A DNA stretch of 64,000 bases from a bacterium (GTDB lineage: Bacteria; Patescibacteriota; Gracilibacteria; UBA1369; GCA-2718715). The stretch is from positions 1 to 64,000 of the forward strand of contig PBFJ01000041.1 of the NCBI GenBank assembly GCA_002718715.1, in the 5' to 3' direction. Numbering within the stretch: the first letter of the stretch is position 1; each line of letters starts with the position of its first letter. The notes under the pieces were generated by a model, which was not told where the DNA came from, ran no database searches, and saw nothing but the letters and a program-made list of their open reading frames with translations. Position numbers and translations under genes: made by a program. Below are positions 43,602 through 52,092 of this stretch, piece by piece.

Positions 43602-44588
43602 ATGAGTTTTATTAATCACGAACAGAAATTTGTAGTTTTTGGATCTACCGGTATGGTTGGCAGCTCTATCCTTAGGATATTAACAAATAAAGGGTATAAA
43701 AGAATTTTTAATCCAACTAGAAAGGAATTAAACCTGCTTGATATGAATTCTGTTGAATCATGGTTTAATAAGCATAAACCTGATGTTGTAATATTGTGTG
43801 CAGCTAAAGTTGGTGGGATTCATGCTAATAATTCCCATCCAGCAGACTTTATTCTGGAAAATTTAAAAATTCAAACAAATGTTATTGATGCATCTTGGAA
43901 ATTTAATGTAAAAAAATTTTTATTTTTAGGAAGTAGTTGTATTTATCCAAAACATGCTAATCAACCTATTATTGAAGAGGAATTACTTAAAGGTGAATTA
44001 GAACTAACAAATCAGTGGTATGCTATTGCTAAGATCTCTGGAATTAAGCTCTGCGAAGCATTAAAAAAACAATATGGTTTTAATGCAATAAGTTTGATGC
44101 CTACAAATTTGTATGGTCCAGGAGATAATTATGATGAAATAAATAGTCACGTTCTAGCAAGTTTTATAAGACGTTTTTATAAAGCTAAAATGGAAAAATC
44201 AGAAAAAGTTATTTGCTGGGGATCTGGTAATCCTATGAGAGAATTTTTGCATGTAGATGATTTGGGAAATGCAATTTTATTTGTTTTGGAGAATTGGGAT
44301 ATAAATGGTGATTTTATTCCTTTGGATTTAAATGGTGAACCTCTCTCTTTTTTAAATGTTGGGACTGGAAAGGATATTTCAATTAAAGAACTAGCAAATC
44401 TAGTTGCAGAAATTATAGGATTTAAAGGAACAATTAAATGGGATAAATCTATGCCTGATGGCACACCAAGGAAGTTACTAGATATTAGCAGGTTAAAAAA
44501 TTTAGGTTGGAGTCCAAAAATTAATTTTAAGGATGGTTTGAAATCAACTATTGAGAGTTTTGAAAGACAATCAAAAAGCAAAAATTAA
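43602..44588 (+). CDS. fcl: GDP-L-fucose synthase (Fcl/WcaG-type 3,5-epimerase-4-reductase)
   Basis: This 328-residue SDR has VVFGSTGMVGSSIL, LCAAKVGGIHANNSHPADF (a hallmark of GDP-fucose synthases), FLGSSCIYPKHANQPI, catalytic YAIAKISGIKLCEA and MPTNLYGPGDNYDEINSHVLAS. It epimerises C3 and C5 of a GDP-4-keto-6-deoxy sugar and then reduces C4. With the GMD-like enzyme at 33407 it could make GDP-fucose; with GDP-heptose it could act as a DmhB-like reductase. All catalytic residues are present, unlike the Tyr-less relatives at 32435 and 34521. It follows the ABC exporter by 89 bp and converges on the deacetylase gene. Confidence 0.92.
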   Translation: MSFINHEQKFVVFGSTGMVGSSILRILTNKGYKRIFNPTRKELNLLDMNSVESWFNKHKPDVVILCAAKVGGIHANNSHPADFILENLKIQTNVIDASWKFNVKKFLFLGSSCIYPKHANQPIIEEELLKGELELTNQWYAIAKISGIKLCEALKKQYGFNAISLMPTNLYGPGDNYDEINSHVLASFIRRFYKAKMEKSEKVICWGSGNPMREFLHVDDLGNAILFVLENWDINGDFIPLDLNGEPLSFLNVGTGKDISIKELANLVAEIIGFKGTIKWDKSMPDGTPRKLLDISRLKNLGWSPKINFKDGLKSTIESFERQSKSKN

Positions 44589-44610
44589 TTTTTTTAATTC
44601 AAACATTTAA

Positions 44611-45483
44611 TTATTTTCTACTTACTATATTTAACAAAAGGCTTATCCTGTTTGATGTGAAAAATTTTATTTCTTTTAAGCTTATAGGAAAGTATATCAA
44701 GTCCTTTTTATGAGTCGATATAGGATGTCTATTAAGTAGTTTGCTTCTATTAGTTAATTTATCTGAATAATTGGAACCTCTAATTCCTAAATGAATATAT
44801 TTAAAATATTTTTTTAAAACTCTATTCGATCTTTGATTGAAACTACTTTTATTGCCAAACGGATAAGCAAAATGATTAATTGGAATATTCAATTTTTTAA
44901 AAATATCAATACCCTCCTTAATTATTTTTTTAATTTGATTTTCGTTTAATTCACTAAAGTTTTCATGATTGAAACCATGCATGCCAATTGTATGGCCAAG
45001 TTTTTGAATCTTTACAATATGTTCTTTTGATAATGGGATAAATTGACTTTTTAAATTATAGATTAATCTTTCATCATAATTGGGATATAAAATTTGGAAA
45101 AATTCTTGATTTTTATTTTTTTTATCTTTTAGCAAGCATGGAATTATAAAAAATATTGCTTTAATATTTAAGGGTTTTAAAACTTTTTCGGCAAATTCAA
45201 GATTGTTATAAAAGCCATCATCAAGAGTTAATAAAGAGTATGATTGGTCAGTGTATTTTTTATTGAAAAAATTATCAATATTTTCTGGGTTTAAAAATTT
45301 TTCTTGAGAATCTATCTTTTTAAGAATTGATTTATAATGAGAGAAATAATTTTCTTGAGTGCTATGAAGATTATAAATAGTTAATCTTGATTTTTTGTAT
45401 TTCTCTTTAATTAAAAAAATCTTGGGGAAAACAACCCCTAGAAAATCTGATATATTGATAATTATTTTTCTTAATAATAACAT
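44611..45483 (-). CDS. NodB-type polysaccharide deacetylase
   Basis: This 290-residue protein has the NodB metal and base motif LLTLDDGFYNN (D88, D89), the metal-binding HGFNHENFSEL (H169, H173) and the FAYPFGNKSS motif 3. It should remove acetyl groups from an N-acetyl sugar on a glycan or lipid-linked intermediate. A hydrophobic N-terminus (LLLRKIIINISDFLGVVF) might be a membrane anchor or uncleaved signal. It is the last gene in the long minus-strand run that begins at 63855 and lies 7 bases after the DprE1-like gene, so it shares that operon. Its exact target is unknown. Confidence 0.85.
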   Translation of the reverse strand: MLLLRKIIINISDFLGVVFPKIFLIKEKYKKSRLTIYNLHSTQENYFSHYKSILKKIDSQEKFLNPENIDNFFNKKYTDQSYSLLTLDDGFYNNLEFAEKVLKPLNIKAIFFIIPCLLKDKKNKNQEFFQILYPNYDERLIYNLKSQFIPLSKEHIVKIQKLGHTIGMHGFNHENFSELNENQIKKIIKEGIDIFKKLNIPINHFAYPFGNKSSFNQRSNRVLKKYFKYIHLGIRGSNYSDKLTNRSKLLNRHPISTHKKDLIYFPISLKEIKFFTSNRISLLLNIVSRK

Positions 45484-45490
45484 TTAAAAT

Positions 45491-46843
45491 TTAAAAAATA
45501 TTAAGTCTTTTTGATAAATCTGAGCAAAAAATATTCTTAGGATCCATTTTGCTTTTTACTTCTCTCCATTCATTAAGTCTTGGGTAAGTGCTCTTAAACA
45601 TTTCAGAAGACTGCATTGAGTCCTTCGCTAAATATATTCTTCCTCCAGCGCTAAGAACCTTCGCATCAAGTTTTAATAAAGTTTGATTAAGATTGCTAAG
45701 ATATAAAGGAAAATCTATAGCTAAAGTCCATCCTTTAATTGGAAAAGATAAAAATGCTTTATTTCCAGGGCCAAATTTTTTTAGAACAGTTAAGAAACTA
45801 GGGGTACTAATTTTCTTTGTTATTTCTAAAATTTCAAAGATAGTCTTATATTCATTCTCAGGTACAACGAACTGATACTGTATAAATCCTTTCGATCCAT
45901 AAAACTTGTTCCAATTCTTTATACCATCAAGTGGATGAAAAAAGTTACTTATGGACTTAATTTCATCTTTTTGTTCTTTTGGTGTTTTTCTAAACCAAAC
46001 TTCATTAAATGCTTTTACTGTAAATTTATTAAGTAATCTAAATGGCAGAATAGATGGAGCTGAAGCAATTGATTTTGAATGATAAGATAATATATTTTTA
46101 TTAGGATCTTTTTTTAAAAGATCACTATCATCTGCATGATTACCAACCGTTAATACTCCTCTATTTTTTTGACTTAGACTATCTACCCAGGCAACAATAT
46201 ATTGGTAATTATCTTGAGAATTTGTCATTGCATCCATAAGATCATCTAGATCTTTATATTTGTATGTATTTGCTTTCATTTTTGAAGTTTTTATTGGTAT
46301 TAGAGAAAAAGTAGCTTCTATAATTACGCCAGTTAATCCCATTCCACCTATGGTCGCCCAAAACTGATTCTTTATTTCAATAGTTTCATTATTATTTGAA
46401 GAAAGTTTTTTTAAATTACCCAATCCATCTATTAGAAGTATTTCTTTGATGTGATTGCCAAAACTCCCATTTAAATGATGATTTTTACCATGAACATCTG
46501 AAGCTATTGCTCCCCCAATAGTAACGTTTCTTGTGCCAGGTGAAACGGGAATGAAGAATCCCTCTGGGATGATTTTTTTTAAAAGCGAATCAATACTTAC
46601 CCCACTTCCTGCAGTTATAAATCCTTCTTTTTTATTTAAATAAATATGATCAAAGTCATGTAAACTAAAAACTGATTCATTTTTAAGTTGAGCAGCATCC
46701 CCATAAGAACGCCCAAGACCTCTTGCTAAAAGCGAGTTTTTATTAGAATTGACTATTATATTTTCTAATTGCTCAAATTTATTTGGTTTTAATATTCTTA
46801 CATTTGCTGGATTATGTAGACCCCAACCACTAATTAAATTCAT
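45491..46843 (-). CDS. dprE1: DprE1-like FAD oxidase (decaprenylphosphoryl-ribose 2'-epimerase subunit 1)
   Basis: This 450-residue VAO-fold flavoprotein oxidises C2' of polyprenyl-phosphoryl-ribose. It opens with SGWGLHNPA and has the FAD elements ARGLGRSYGDAA (residues 40-51) and PGTRNVTIGGAIASDVHGKNHH (102-123), which match DprE1, and ends with a KMDP-type tail (VKSKMDPKNIFCSDLSKRL). Length is close to mycobacterial DprE1 (about 460). The SDR needed for the second half of the reaction is 23 bases upstream in the same operon, and a UbiA-type phosphoribosyltransferase and GtrA are further up. The drug-target cysteine of mycobacterial DprE1 was not checked. Confidence 0.9.
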   Translation of the reverse strand: MNLISGWGLHNPANVRILKPNKFEQLENIIVNSNKNSLLARGLGRSYGDAAQLKNESVFSLHDFDHIYLNKKEGFITAGSGVSIDSLLKKIIPEGFFIPVSPGTRNVTIGGAIASDVHGKNHHLNGSFGNHIKEILLIDGLGNLKKLSSNNNETIEIKNQFWATIGGMGLTGVIIEATFSLIPIKTSKMKANTYKYKDLDDLMDAMTNSQDNYQYIVAWVDSLSQKNRGVLTVGNHADDSDLLKKDPNKNILSYHSKSIASAPSILPFRLLNKFTVKAFNEVWFRKTPKEQKDEIKSISNFFHPLDGIKNWNKFYGSKGFIQYQFVVPENEYKTIFEILEITKKISTPSFLTVLKKFGPGNKAFLSFPIKGWTLAIDFPLYLSNLNQTLLKLDAKVLSAGGRIYLAKDSMQSSEMFKSTYPRLNEWREVKSKMDPKNIFCSDLSKRLNIF

Positions 46844-46866
46844 CTTTTCTTTAAATTTTATAATTT

Positions 46867-47595
46867 TTATAGCTTTGAAGCATATTTTCTAGGTAAATGA
46901 CGAATAAAAAACATAATTATACTCCACCACCAAGGTAAGTATTCAATCCCTCTTTTTTGAGGATTACGCATTAAATAATCTGCAACTTTATTAGTAGATA
47001 TACAAAGAAAATTTGGAGCTCCTATTGCCATCCGAGTGGAAATGAATCCTGATTTTATTATACGGACAGAGAACGGCTTTTTTTCACATCTAAGTAATAT
47101 GCCCTCACAGAAGGTTGATAATGCAGCTTTTGCTGCGCCATAATGATAATTAGAGGGTCTTCCTCTATCAGATGCAACAGATGTAAAAACCCAAAGACTT
47201 CCGAATTTTTCAAAACGTTTTTCGTTTGTTATTTCTGTTAACCAAGGTAATAATCCAAGATAGTTAACATAATTAATTTTTAATGCTTCAGTAATATTTT
47301 TCTTAGCCAAATCTGGATTACCAAGAGTACCAGCTGTAATTAAATAAAGATCATATAAGTCAACTTTAGGTTTGAAACTTTTTTCTGGATAACAATTAAA
47401 AATTAGATCATTTTTCTCTTGAGTTACATTAGCTCTATAAACATCTTTGAGTATATGGAATAGCTCTAAATTACTATCTAAATCTCTGCAAACTAAATGA
47501 AATTTTTCACATCCCTTTTGGGCTAATTTTATACAGATTGATTTTGCAACGGCACTTGTACTTCCAATTATTAATGCGCTTTTAAAATACTTCAT
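46867..47595 (-). CDS. dprE2: DprE2-like SDR (2-keto reductase of polyprenyl-P-ribose epimerisation)
   Basis: This 242-residue classical SDR has the cofactor loop IIGSTSAVAKSICIKLA (residues 9-25), an active serine S139 in VFTSVASDRGRPS and catalytic Y152-x3-K156 in YHYGAAKAALS, close to DprE2. IIKSGFISTRM follows, as in that family. It should reduce the 2-keto intermediate made by the DprE1-like enzyme to give polyprenyl-phosphoryl-arabinofuranose. It precedes the dprE1-like gene by 23 bases. The C-terminus ends in a hydrophobic WWWSIIMFFIRHLPR segment that may touch the membrane. Confidence 0.88.
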   Translation of the reverse strand: MKYFKSALIIGSTSAVAKSICIKLAQKGCEKFHLVCRDLDSNLELFHILKDVYRANVTQEKNDLIFNCYPEKSFKPKVDLYDLYLITAGTLGNPDLAKKNITEALKINYVNYLGLLPWLTEITNEKRFEKFGSLWVFTSVASDRGRPSNYHYGAAKAALSTFCEGILLRCEKKPFSVRIIKSGFISTRMAIGAPNFLCISTNKVADYLMRNPQKRGIEYLPWWWSIIMFFIRHLPRKYASKL

Positions 47596-47684
47596 TCAAA
47601 GATTTGATATTAAATATCTTTTTTAATTTACCATTACATTTAAATTAAATAAAATAATTTTATTCATTTTAACTTTTACAATTT

Positions 47685-49271
47685 TTAATTAGATCCAATT
47701 TTATTATTTGAATTGAAATGCCTTTTTAAATTTATTGAAATAATTATTGATAATGCAGTTATACTCCATATTGTTATTAATCTTCTAAGAATAGAAATAG
47801 TTAATGCGCTCATTCCAGATAGTCCTTCTTGTTGAAGCAAAATTGTTGAAGTAACTTCATTAACTCCTAAACCTCCAGGTAAACCTGATAAAACCCCCAG
47901 CATTCCAGATATAAAATATATAATTATCGCATCAGATAAAGTTATTGAAGCTGGAGAAATTACATATACAAGCAACCATAGAATTAAAGCTTCAATACCC
48001 CATAAATAAAAACTTGTAAAAAGTGAAAAAATAAAAGTTTTAAAAGGTTTTTCTTTGGGGATATATTTCTTTAAATCATCCCAATATTTTGTAAAAAATT
48101 GGAAAAAATTTTTTTTTAAAAAAATTAAAATTATTAAAATCATACAAATTAAAAAAATTAAATATTCAAATCTTATAAATAAAAATAAATTTATTAATTG
48201 TTGATATTTAACATAAATAAAATTTGGAGATAAAATACATAACCAAATCAGCACAGATAGAAGATCAAAAAATCTTTCTATGAAAAATACAGGGAATAAT
48301 TTTTTTATTGGATATCCTAAATATTTATTTAAGAGCTGAACTCTAGAAATTTCACCAATTTTCCCAGGAGTTGCGGTAAGTGCAAAACCACTAAACCACC
48401 ACATGAAATCTTTAATATTAAAATTTCCTATTGATAATGAGTTAAGTATAATTCTCCAACGTAGATATCTACCTAAATAACTTAAGCCGAGTATGAAATA
48501 CAGAAGAGGTAGCCATGATATTAATTTAATTATTGAAGCTTTTAAATCAGTAACTTGTACTACATCTAAATTTAAAAGTTTATTAATGCCAAAAATAAAA
48601 ATAAATATTGAAACAATAATGAAAATATTACTCTCATAATTATTTTCTTTATATTTATTAGGTTTATTTTTAAAACTACGAAAATGAGGGTATGAACTTG
48701 CCTCAAGAAGTTCTTTGTCGCCAAAGCTATCACCATATACCTCTAAATCCTTTGGTTCTGGCATATATCCAAGATAATCTCGTAAACGATTCACTTTTTC
48801 TGCTCCTTTGCAGTTGGGGGTTTTCAATACAAATTTTTCTTTACTTTTAATTTTTAAAATGTCATTGCATTCAGTAGCAATAAGCTCAACATTAAAATAA
48901 CTAGATAAAGATGAAATTATAGGTTTAGGAGAAGCACTAATTATTAAAATTCTGTGTCCTTTATTTTTGTGCCATTTTAATCTTTCCATAGCGGCTGGTT
49001 TAATAAGCCTTTTTAAGATAATAGGAAGTTTTTTTAAGAGTACTTTTTTTCTTTTTGCGATAGTACTAGAATTAATGGCTTTGTTAATTAAAGTTTCTTT
49101 TAATTTGGTAGAAAAATCTTTTTCAAAAATAAATTTAAATAACTTTGGCAAGATATAAATCAAATCTAAAATCAAACCAAATAATCCTCTTGATAAAAAA
49201 AGAAAAATTAACGTCGAATCTCCTCTTATAAGAGTCTTATCACAATCAAAAACTACTATATATTCTCTCAT
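47685..49271 (-). CDS. Fusion of HAD phosphatase and LPG-synthase-TM-like (UPF0104) membrane domain
   Basis: Residues 1-210 are a HAD-IB phosphatase: motif I VFDCDKTLIRGDS (D9, D11), motif II IISASPKP, a basic loop, and motif IV VYGDSFGDKELLEA. From about residue 213 to 520 there are some eight hydrophobic helices with the UPF0104 features GRYLRWRIIL, TATPGKIGEISRVQLL and FIERFFDLLSVLIW, and the late GLPGGLGVNEV. In mycobacteria the phosphoribosyl-lipid is dephosphorylated by a separate PAP2-type enzyme; here the HAD part could do it and the membrane part could flip or bind the lipid. The pairing is inference. It lies between the dprE2-like and GtrA genes, 7 bases after GtrA. Confidence 0.87.
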   Translation of the reverse strand: MREYIVVFDCDKTLIRGDSTLIFLFLSRGLFGLILDLIYILPKLFKFIFEKDFSTKLKETLINKAINSSTIAKRKKVLLKKLPIILKRLIKPAAMERLKWHKNKGHRILIISASPKPIISSLSSYFNVELIATECNDILKIKSKEKFVLKTPNCKGAEKVNRLRDYLGYMPEPKDLEVYGDSFGDKELLEASSYPHFRSFKNKPNKYKENNYESNIFIIVSIFIFIFGINKLLNLDVVQVTDLKASIIKLISWLPLLYFILGLSYLGRYLRWRIILNSLSIGNFNIKDFMWWFSGFALTATPGKIGEISRVQLLNKYLGYPIKKLFPVFFIERFFDLLSVLIWLCILSPNFIYVKYQQLINLFLFIRFEYLIFLICMILIILIFLKKNFFQFFTKYWDDLKKYIPKEKPFKTFIFSLFTSFYLWGIEALILWLLVYVISPASITLSDAIIIYFISGMLGVLSGLPGGLGVNEVTSTILLQQEGLSGMSALTISILRRLITIWSITALSIIISINLKRHFNSNNKIGSN

Positions 49272-49278
49272 AATATGT

Positions 49279-49689
49279 TTATTTAAAAGTTATGTATTTA
49301 TGACCATAGAAACTTGTAAAAACTAATATTCCAAGACCACAAGTATGAGAGATAAGCTCAATAAGTAATAAATTATCAAAGAAAATCATTAACCAGTTTT
49401 TCATCAAAATACTTACGAAGAATGTTTGTAAAACAGAAATAAGATTTACAAGTGCAAATGCTGGAAAAGATTTTTTAATTGATTTGTTTGAATTTAAGAA
49501 AACATATCTTTTAGCGAGAAGAAAAGCAATAATCATACCTATCCCATATGAAATAAGTATTGCAATCTCAAATCTAAAAAAAATTGATAAAATTATCCTG
49601 CAAATGATATTTATAATTGCGGAAGTACTACCGGTAATTATAAAAAGAATAAATTGTATTTTCCCTTCTCTTTTTTTTGAATATATCAT
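49279..49689 (-). CDS. GtrA-family membrane protein
   Basis: This 136-residue protein has four membrane helices. It opens with a basic start then FILFIITGSTSAIINIICRIILS, and ends GHKYITFK; both ends are hallmarks of GtrA (PF04138). GtrA proteins are thought to move or recruit polyprenyl-phosphate sugars; in mycobacteria a GtrA relative (Rv3789) sits beside dprE1 and dprE2 and is linked to arabinose lipid. The ATG overlaps the preceding flavoprotein stop by 4 bases (ATGA) and the HAD-fusion gene starts 7 bases after it. A flippase role is inferred from family and context. Confidence 0.9.
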   Translation of the reverse strand: MIYSKKREGKIQFILFIITGSTSAIINIICRIILSIFFRFEIAILISYGIGMIIAFLLAKRYVFLNSNKSIKKSFPAFALVNLISVLQTFFVSILMKNWLMIFFDNLLLIELISHTCGLGILVFTSFYGHKYITFK

Positions 49690-50984
49690 TTACTTTTTAA
49701 TATTTTTTTCACTAAATTTCTTCCAAAATCTATACTTTCACTTATACCTCTATCTTCTGGATAATAAGCAGTGGTATCTACTGTAAAAATACCATTAAAA
49801 GGTTCTTGATCTGGTAATTTGTCTTTAAAATTTTTCTCGCAGATAGGTTGGGCATATTTATATCTACTACAGTGTGAAGATATTAAATCTTTATTTTTTA
49901 AATTAGGATTTATTGATTTTACGCATTGCCAAGCATCTTCTTTGAAAGATTCATCATCTCTTAAATAATCAGGATGATTTTGTGGCATGTAGAAAGGTAT
50001 ATAAGTTATATTTTCAGGAAGGTTTCTTAAATTGCTCATTTCTATAATACCTGGAATTGAGAATCTTGAATCATTTATATTAGTCCAAAAATTATTAGTT
50101 ACTTTTTCACTGGTCTTTAAAATTACGCAAACACATGCTACGTAATTTAATTTTTTATATGAATTAGTAATTAAATTATTTATATTACTTTTGCTGAATA
50201 TTTCTCCAATAAGTGGCAATGGGATAGTACTAATAACTAAATCAAATTTATATTCATCTGTGGGCGTATTTATATATGCTCCAGATTTTTTTAAAGGCTT
50301 AATATTTATAATTGGGCTAGAAATTTTTATTTCACCTCCATTTGCCATTATTATTTTTGACATTTCATTAATAAGCTGTATAGATCCATTTTTAAGGAAT
50401 CCCAAATTCTCTTTAAGCTTTTTTCTTGATTTACCTAATCTATTAATTCTGCTCCAGATCCAAGCTGCAGAAATCTGATTTGAAAATTGATAAAATTTAT
50501 AAGAAAATAGTTTTTCCCATAATTCTTCATATCCCTCATCTCCCAACCATTTTCTCAACCAATTTATGGCATCTATATTGTCTAAATGATTCCAGTCTTT
50601 TATAGTTAAGCATCTGGCAGCGTGTAACAAATATCTTAATCTAGTTAAAAAGGAAACTTTTGAAAACATTATTACCGATATTAAGGAACCCCACTTATAT
50701 AATTTCCCTTGATAGTAAAACCCCATTTTTGTTCTTTTCCAATTTAGTTGACTCTTTAATCCAATTTCATCAAGTATTCTAAAAAATCCTTTATCATTTA
50801 AACAATGAAAATGATAATAACGTTCAATTTCTAAACCTTCAAAATCAAAACAAGATGCCATACCACCCAATCTATTATCGGCTTCAAAAATTACAGGTTT
50901 ATAACCTTGAATGGTCAATTCATATGCAACAGCAAGACCCATAGGCCCACCTCCTATAACTGCTATTTTGGAACTTTTTCTCAT
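49686..50984 (-). CDS. NAD(P)/FAD-dependent oxidoreductase (amine-oxidase/UDP-galactopyranose-mutase-like)
   Basis: This 432-residue flavoprotein starts with the dinucleotide motif IAVIGGGPMGLAVAYEL (residues 7-23) and VIFEADNRLGGMAS, then ERYYHFHCLNDKGF and later IPGIIEMSNL and RGISESIDFGRNL near the C-terminus, which is the second FAD contact. This group (NAD_binding_8/amino-oxidase) includes UDP-galactopyranose-mutase relatives and is often found in polysaccharide clusters next to GtrA and GT2 genes. The substrate is unknown; a sugar-lipid redox or ring-form change is possible. It heads the GtrA/HAD-fusion pair with a 4-base overlap and follows the UbiA-type gene by 51 bases. Confidence 0.85.
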   Translation of the reverse strand: MRKSSKIAVIGGGPMGLAVAYELTIQGYKPVIFEADNRLGGMASCFDFEGLEIERYYHFHCLNDKGFFRILDEIGLKSQLNWKRTKMGFYYQGKLYKWGSLISVIMFSKVSFLTRLRYLLHAARCLTIKDWNHLDNIDAINWLRKWLGDEGYEELWEKLFSYKFYQFSNQISAAWIWSRINRLGKSRKKLKENLGFLKNGSIQLINEMSKIIMANGGEIKISSPIINIKPLKKSGAYINTPTDEYKFDLVISTIPLPLIGEIFSKSNINNLITNSYKKLNYVACVCVILKTSEKVTNNFWTNINDSRFSIPGIIEMSNLRNLPENITYIPFYMPQNHPDYLRDDESFKEDAWQCVKSINPNLKNKDLISSHCSRYKYAQPICEKNFKDKLPDQEPFNGIFTVDTTAYYPEDRGISESIDFGRNLVKKILKSK

Positions 50985-51035
50985 AAAAAAATTGATTTCA
51001 TATTAAATTGTACATTTTAAATTTATTCAGAACAT

Positions 51036-51974
51036 TTAATAGAATATTATTCCAACTATTAATACTGATATTAGCCATAAAAATACAACTAGTCTTATTG
51101 CTTTATCATGTATCAAAATAAGCTCTGGGTTTTCAGTAGTTATTGATTTACCATTATATTTTCTTATTTCAGAGATCTCAGGATCACTTATGAATTGATA
51201 CCGGAATAAACCCATTAAAACAAAAGGTAAGGTTACCAGCATCCATGATGATGAAGCTCCATTTAGAGATGGACCAGCTGCCCATAAACTGTAGCTTATG
51301 AAAGTGCTTGATACTAATAAGCTTTCATATCTAAGAAGTAAAGGAAGAGAATAGCTTCTAAGAATATCCCTTGTTAAGATAAGTGTTTTTTTGTAATACA
51401 AAAGTTCCGCTTTTCTCTTCTCAACTGCTAAAAATAGAGCTAAAAGACCAATTGTTAAAATAAACCATGGTGAAAATCTGAGTTCTGTCGCTACTAAACC
51501 TGCTATTGCTCTTAGTAGAAATCCTGAGGCAATACAAAAAATATCTAAAATAGGTTCCCTTTTTAATCTTATGCAATATGCAATTTGAATAAAGACATAA
51601 AGAAGAATTATAAAGAAAAATTGAAAAGATATTAATTGAGCTATCTTTAAACTAATTAATCCAAAAATTAAAGAAGCATTCTTAGCCAATGTTTTTGAGA
51701 TTTTACCGCTTGCAATAGGTCTATAACGTTTAATTGGATGCATTTTATCTTTAGATATATCTCTAAGATCATTAAATAAGTATATGGCTGAAGATATAAA
51801 GCAAAAACTTATAAACCCATAAAATGATTTTAAAAAGATATACTGATTAAATTGAAAAGAAAATAATAATGATGCGAAAACTAATAAATTTTTAGACCAT
51901 TGTATTGGTCTTATCGCTTGAAAAAATGAAATAAAAAGTTTTAAAAAATAAGTTTTTGAAATTATCCCTTTCAA
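51036..51974 (-). CDS. UbiA-family polyprenyl-phosphate phosphoribosyltransferase (DPPR synthase-like)
   Basis: This 312-residue membrane protein has eight to nine helices and the Asp-rich motif AIYLFNDLRDISKDKMHP near residue 65 (N-D-x2-D-x3-D), which binds the Mg-pyrophosphate of the donor. IRPIQWSKNLLVF at the N-terminus and LFLAVEKRKAEL in the second loop are typical of DPPR synthases (Rv3806c-like) rather than quinone prenyltransferases. It should join PRPP with polyprenyl phosphate to give polyprenyl-phosphoryl-5-phosphoribose, the entry to arabinose lipid. The HAD-fusion, DprE1-like and DprE2-like genes below it complete the path. A 118-bp gap separates it from the gene at 52093. Confidence 0.88.
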   Translation of the reverse strand: MKGIISKTYFLKLFISFFQAIRPIQWSKNLLVFASLLFSFQFNQYIFLKSFYGFISFCFISSAIYLFNDLRDISKDKMHPIKRYRPIASGKISKTLAKNASLIFGLISLKIAQLISFQFFFIILLYVFIQIAYCIRLKREPILDIFCIASGFLLRAIAGLVATELRFSPWFILTIGLLALFLAVEKRKAELLYYKKTLILTRDILRSYSLPLLLRYESLLVSSTFISYSLWAAGPSLNGASSSWMLVTLPFVLMGLFRYQFISDPEISEIRKYNGKSITTENPELILIHDKAIRLVVFLWLISVLIVGIIFY

Positions 51975-52092
51975 AATAATGATTGATTAAATTTTTATTT
52001 TATTTTTTATTGCAAATTTAAGGGTTGTTTTGTTTTAATTATTTATAAATTAATAATTAAAAAATAGCTTATTTTAACAAATATAAATTTAA

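Noticed and set aside
44177-44581. 134-codon open frame on the minus strand
   Set aside because: Antisense to the GDP-fucose synthase gene, with no family features.
47685-49271. Lysylphosphatidylglycerol synthase
   Set aside because: Only the membrane-domain family is shared; the aminoacyl-transfer domain is absent and a HAD phosphatase is fused instead.
50191-50478. 95-codon frame on the plus strand
   Set aside because: Antisense to the FAD oxidoreductase; hydrophobic content is a shadow effect.
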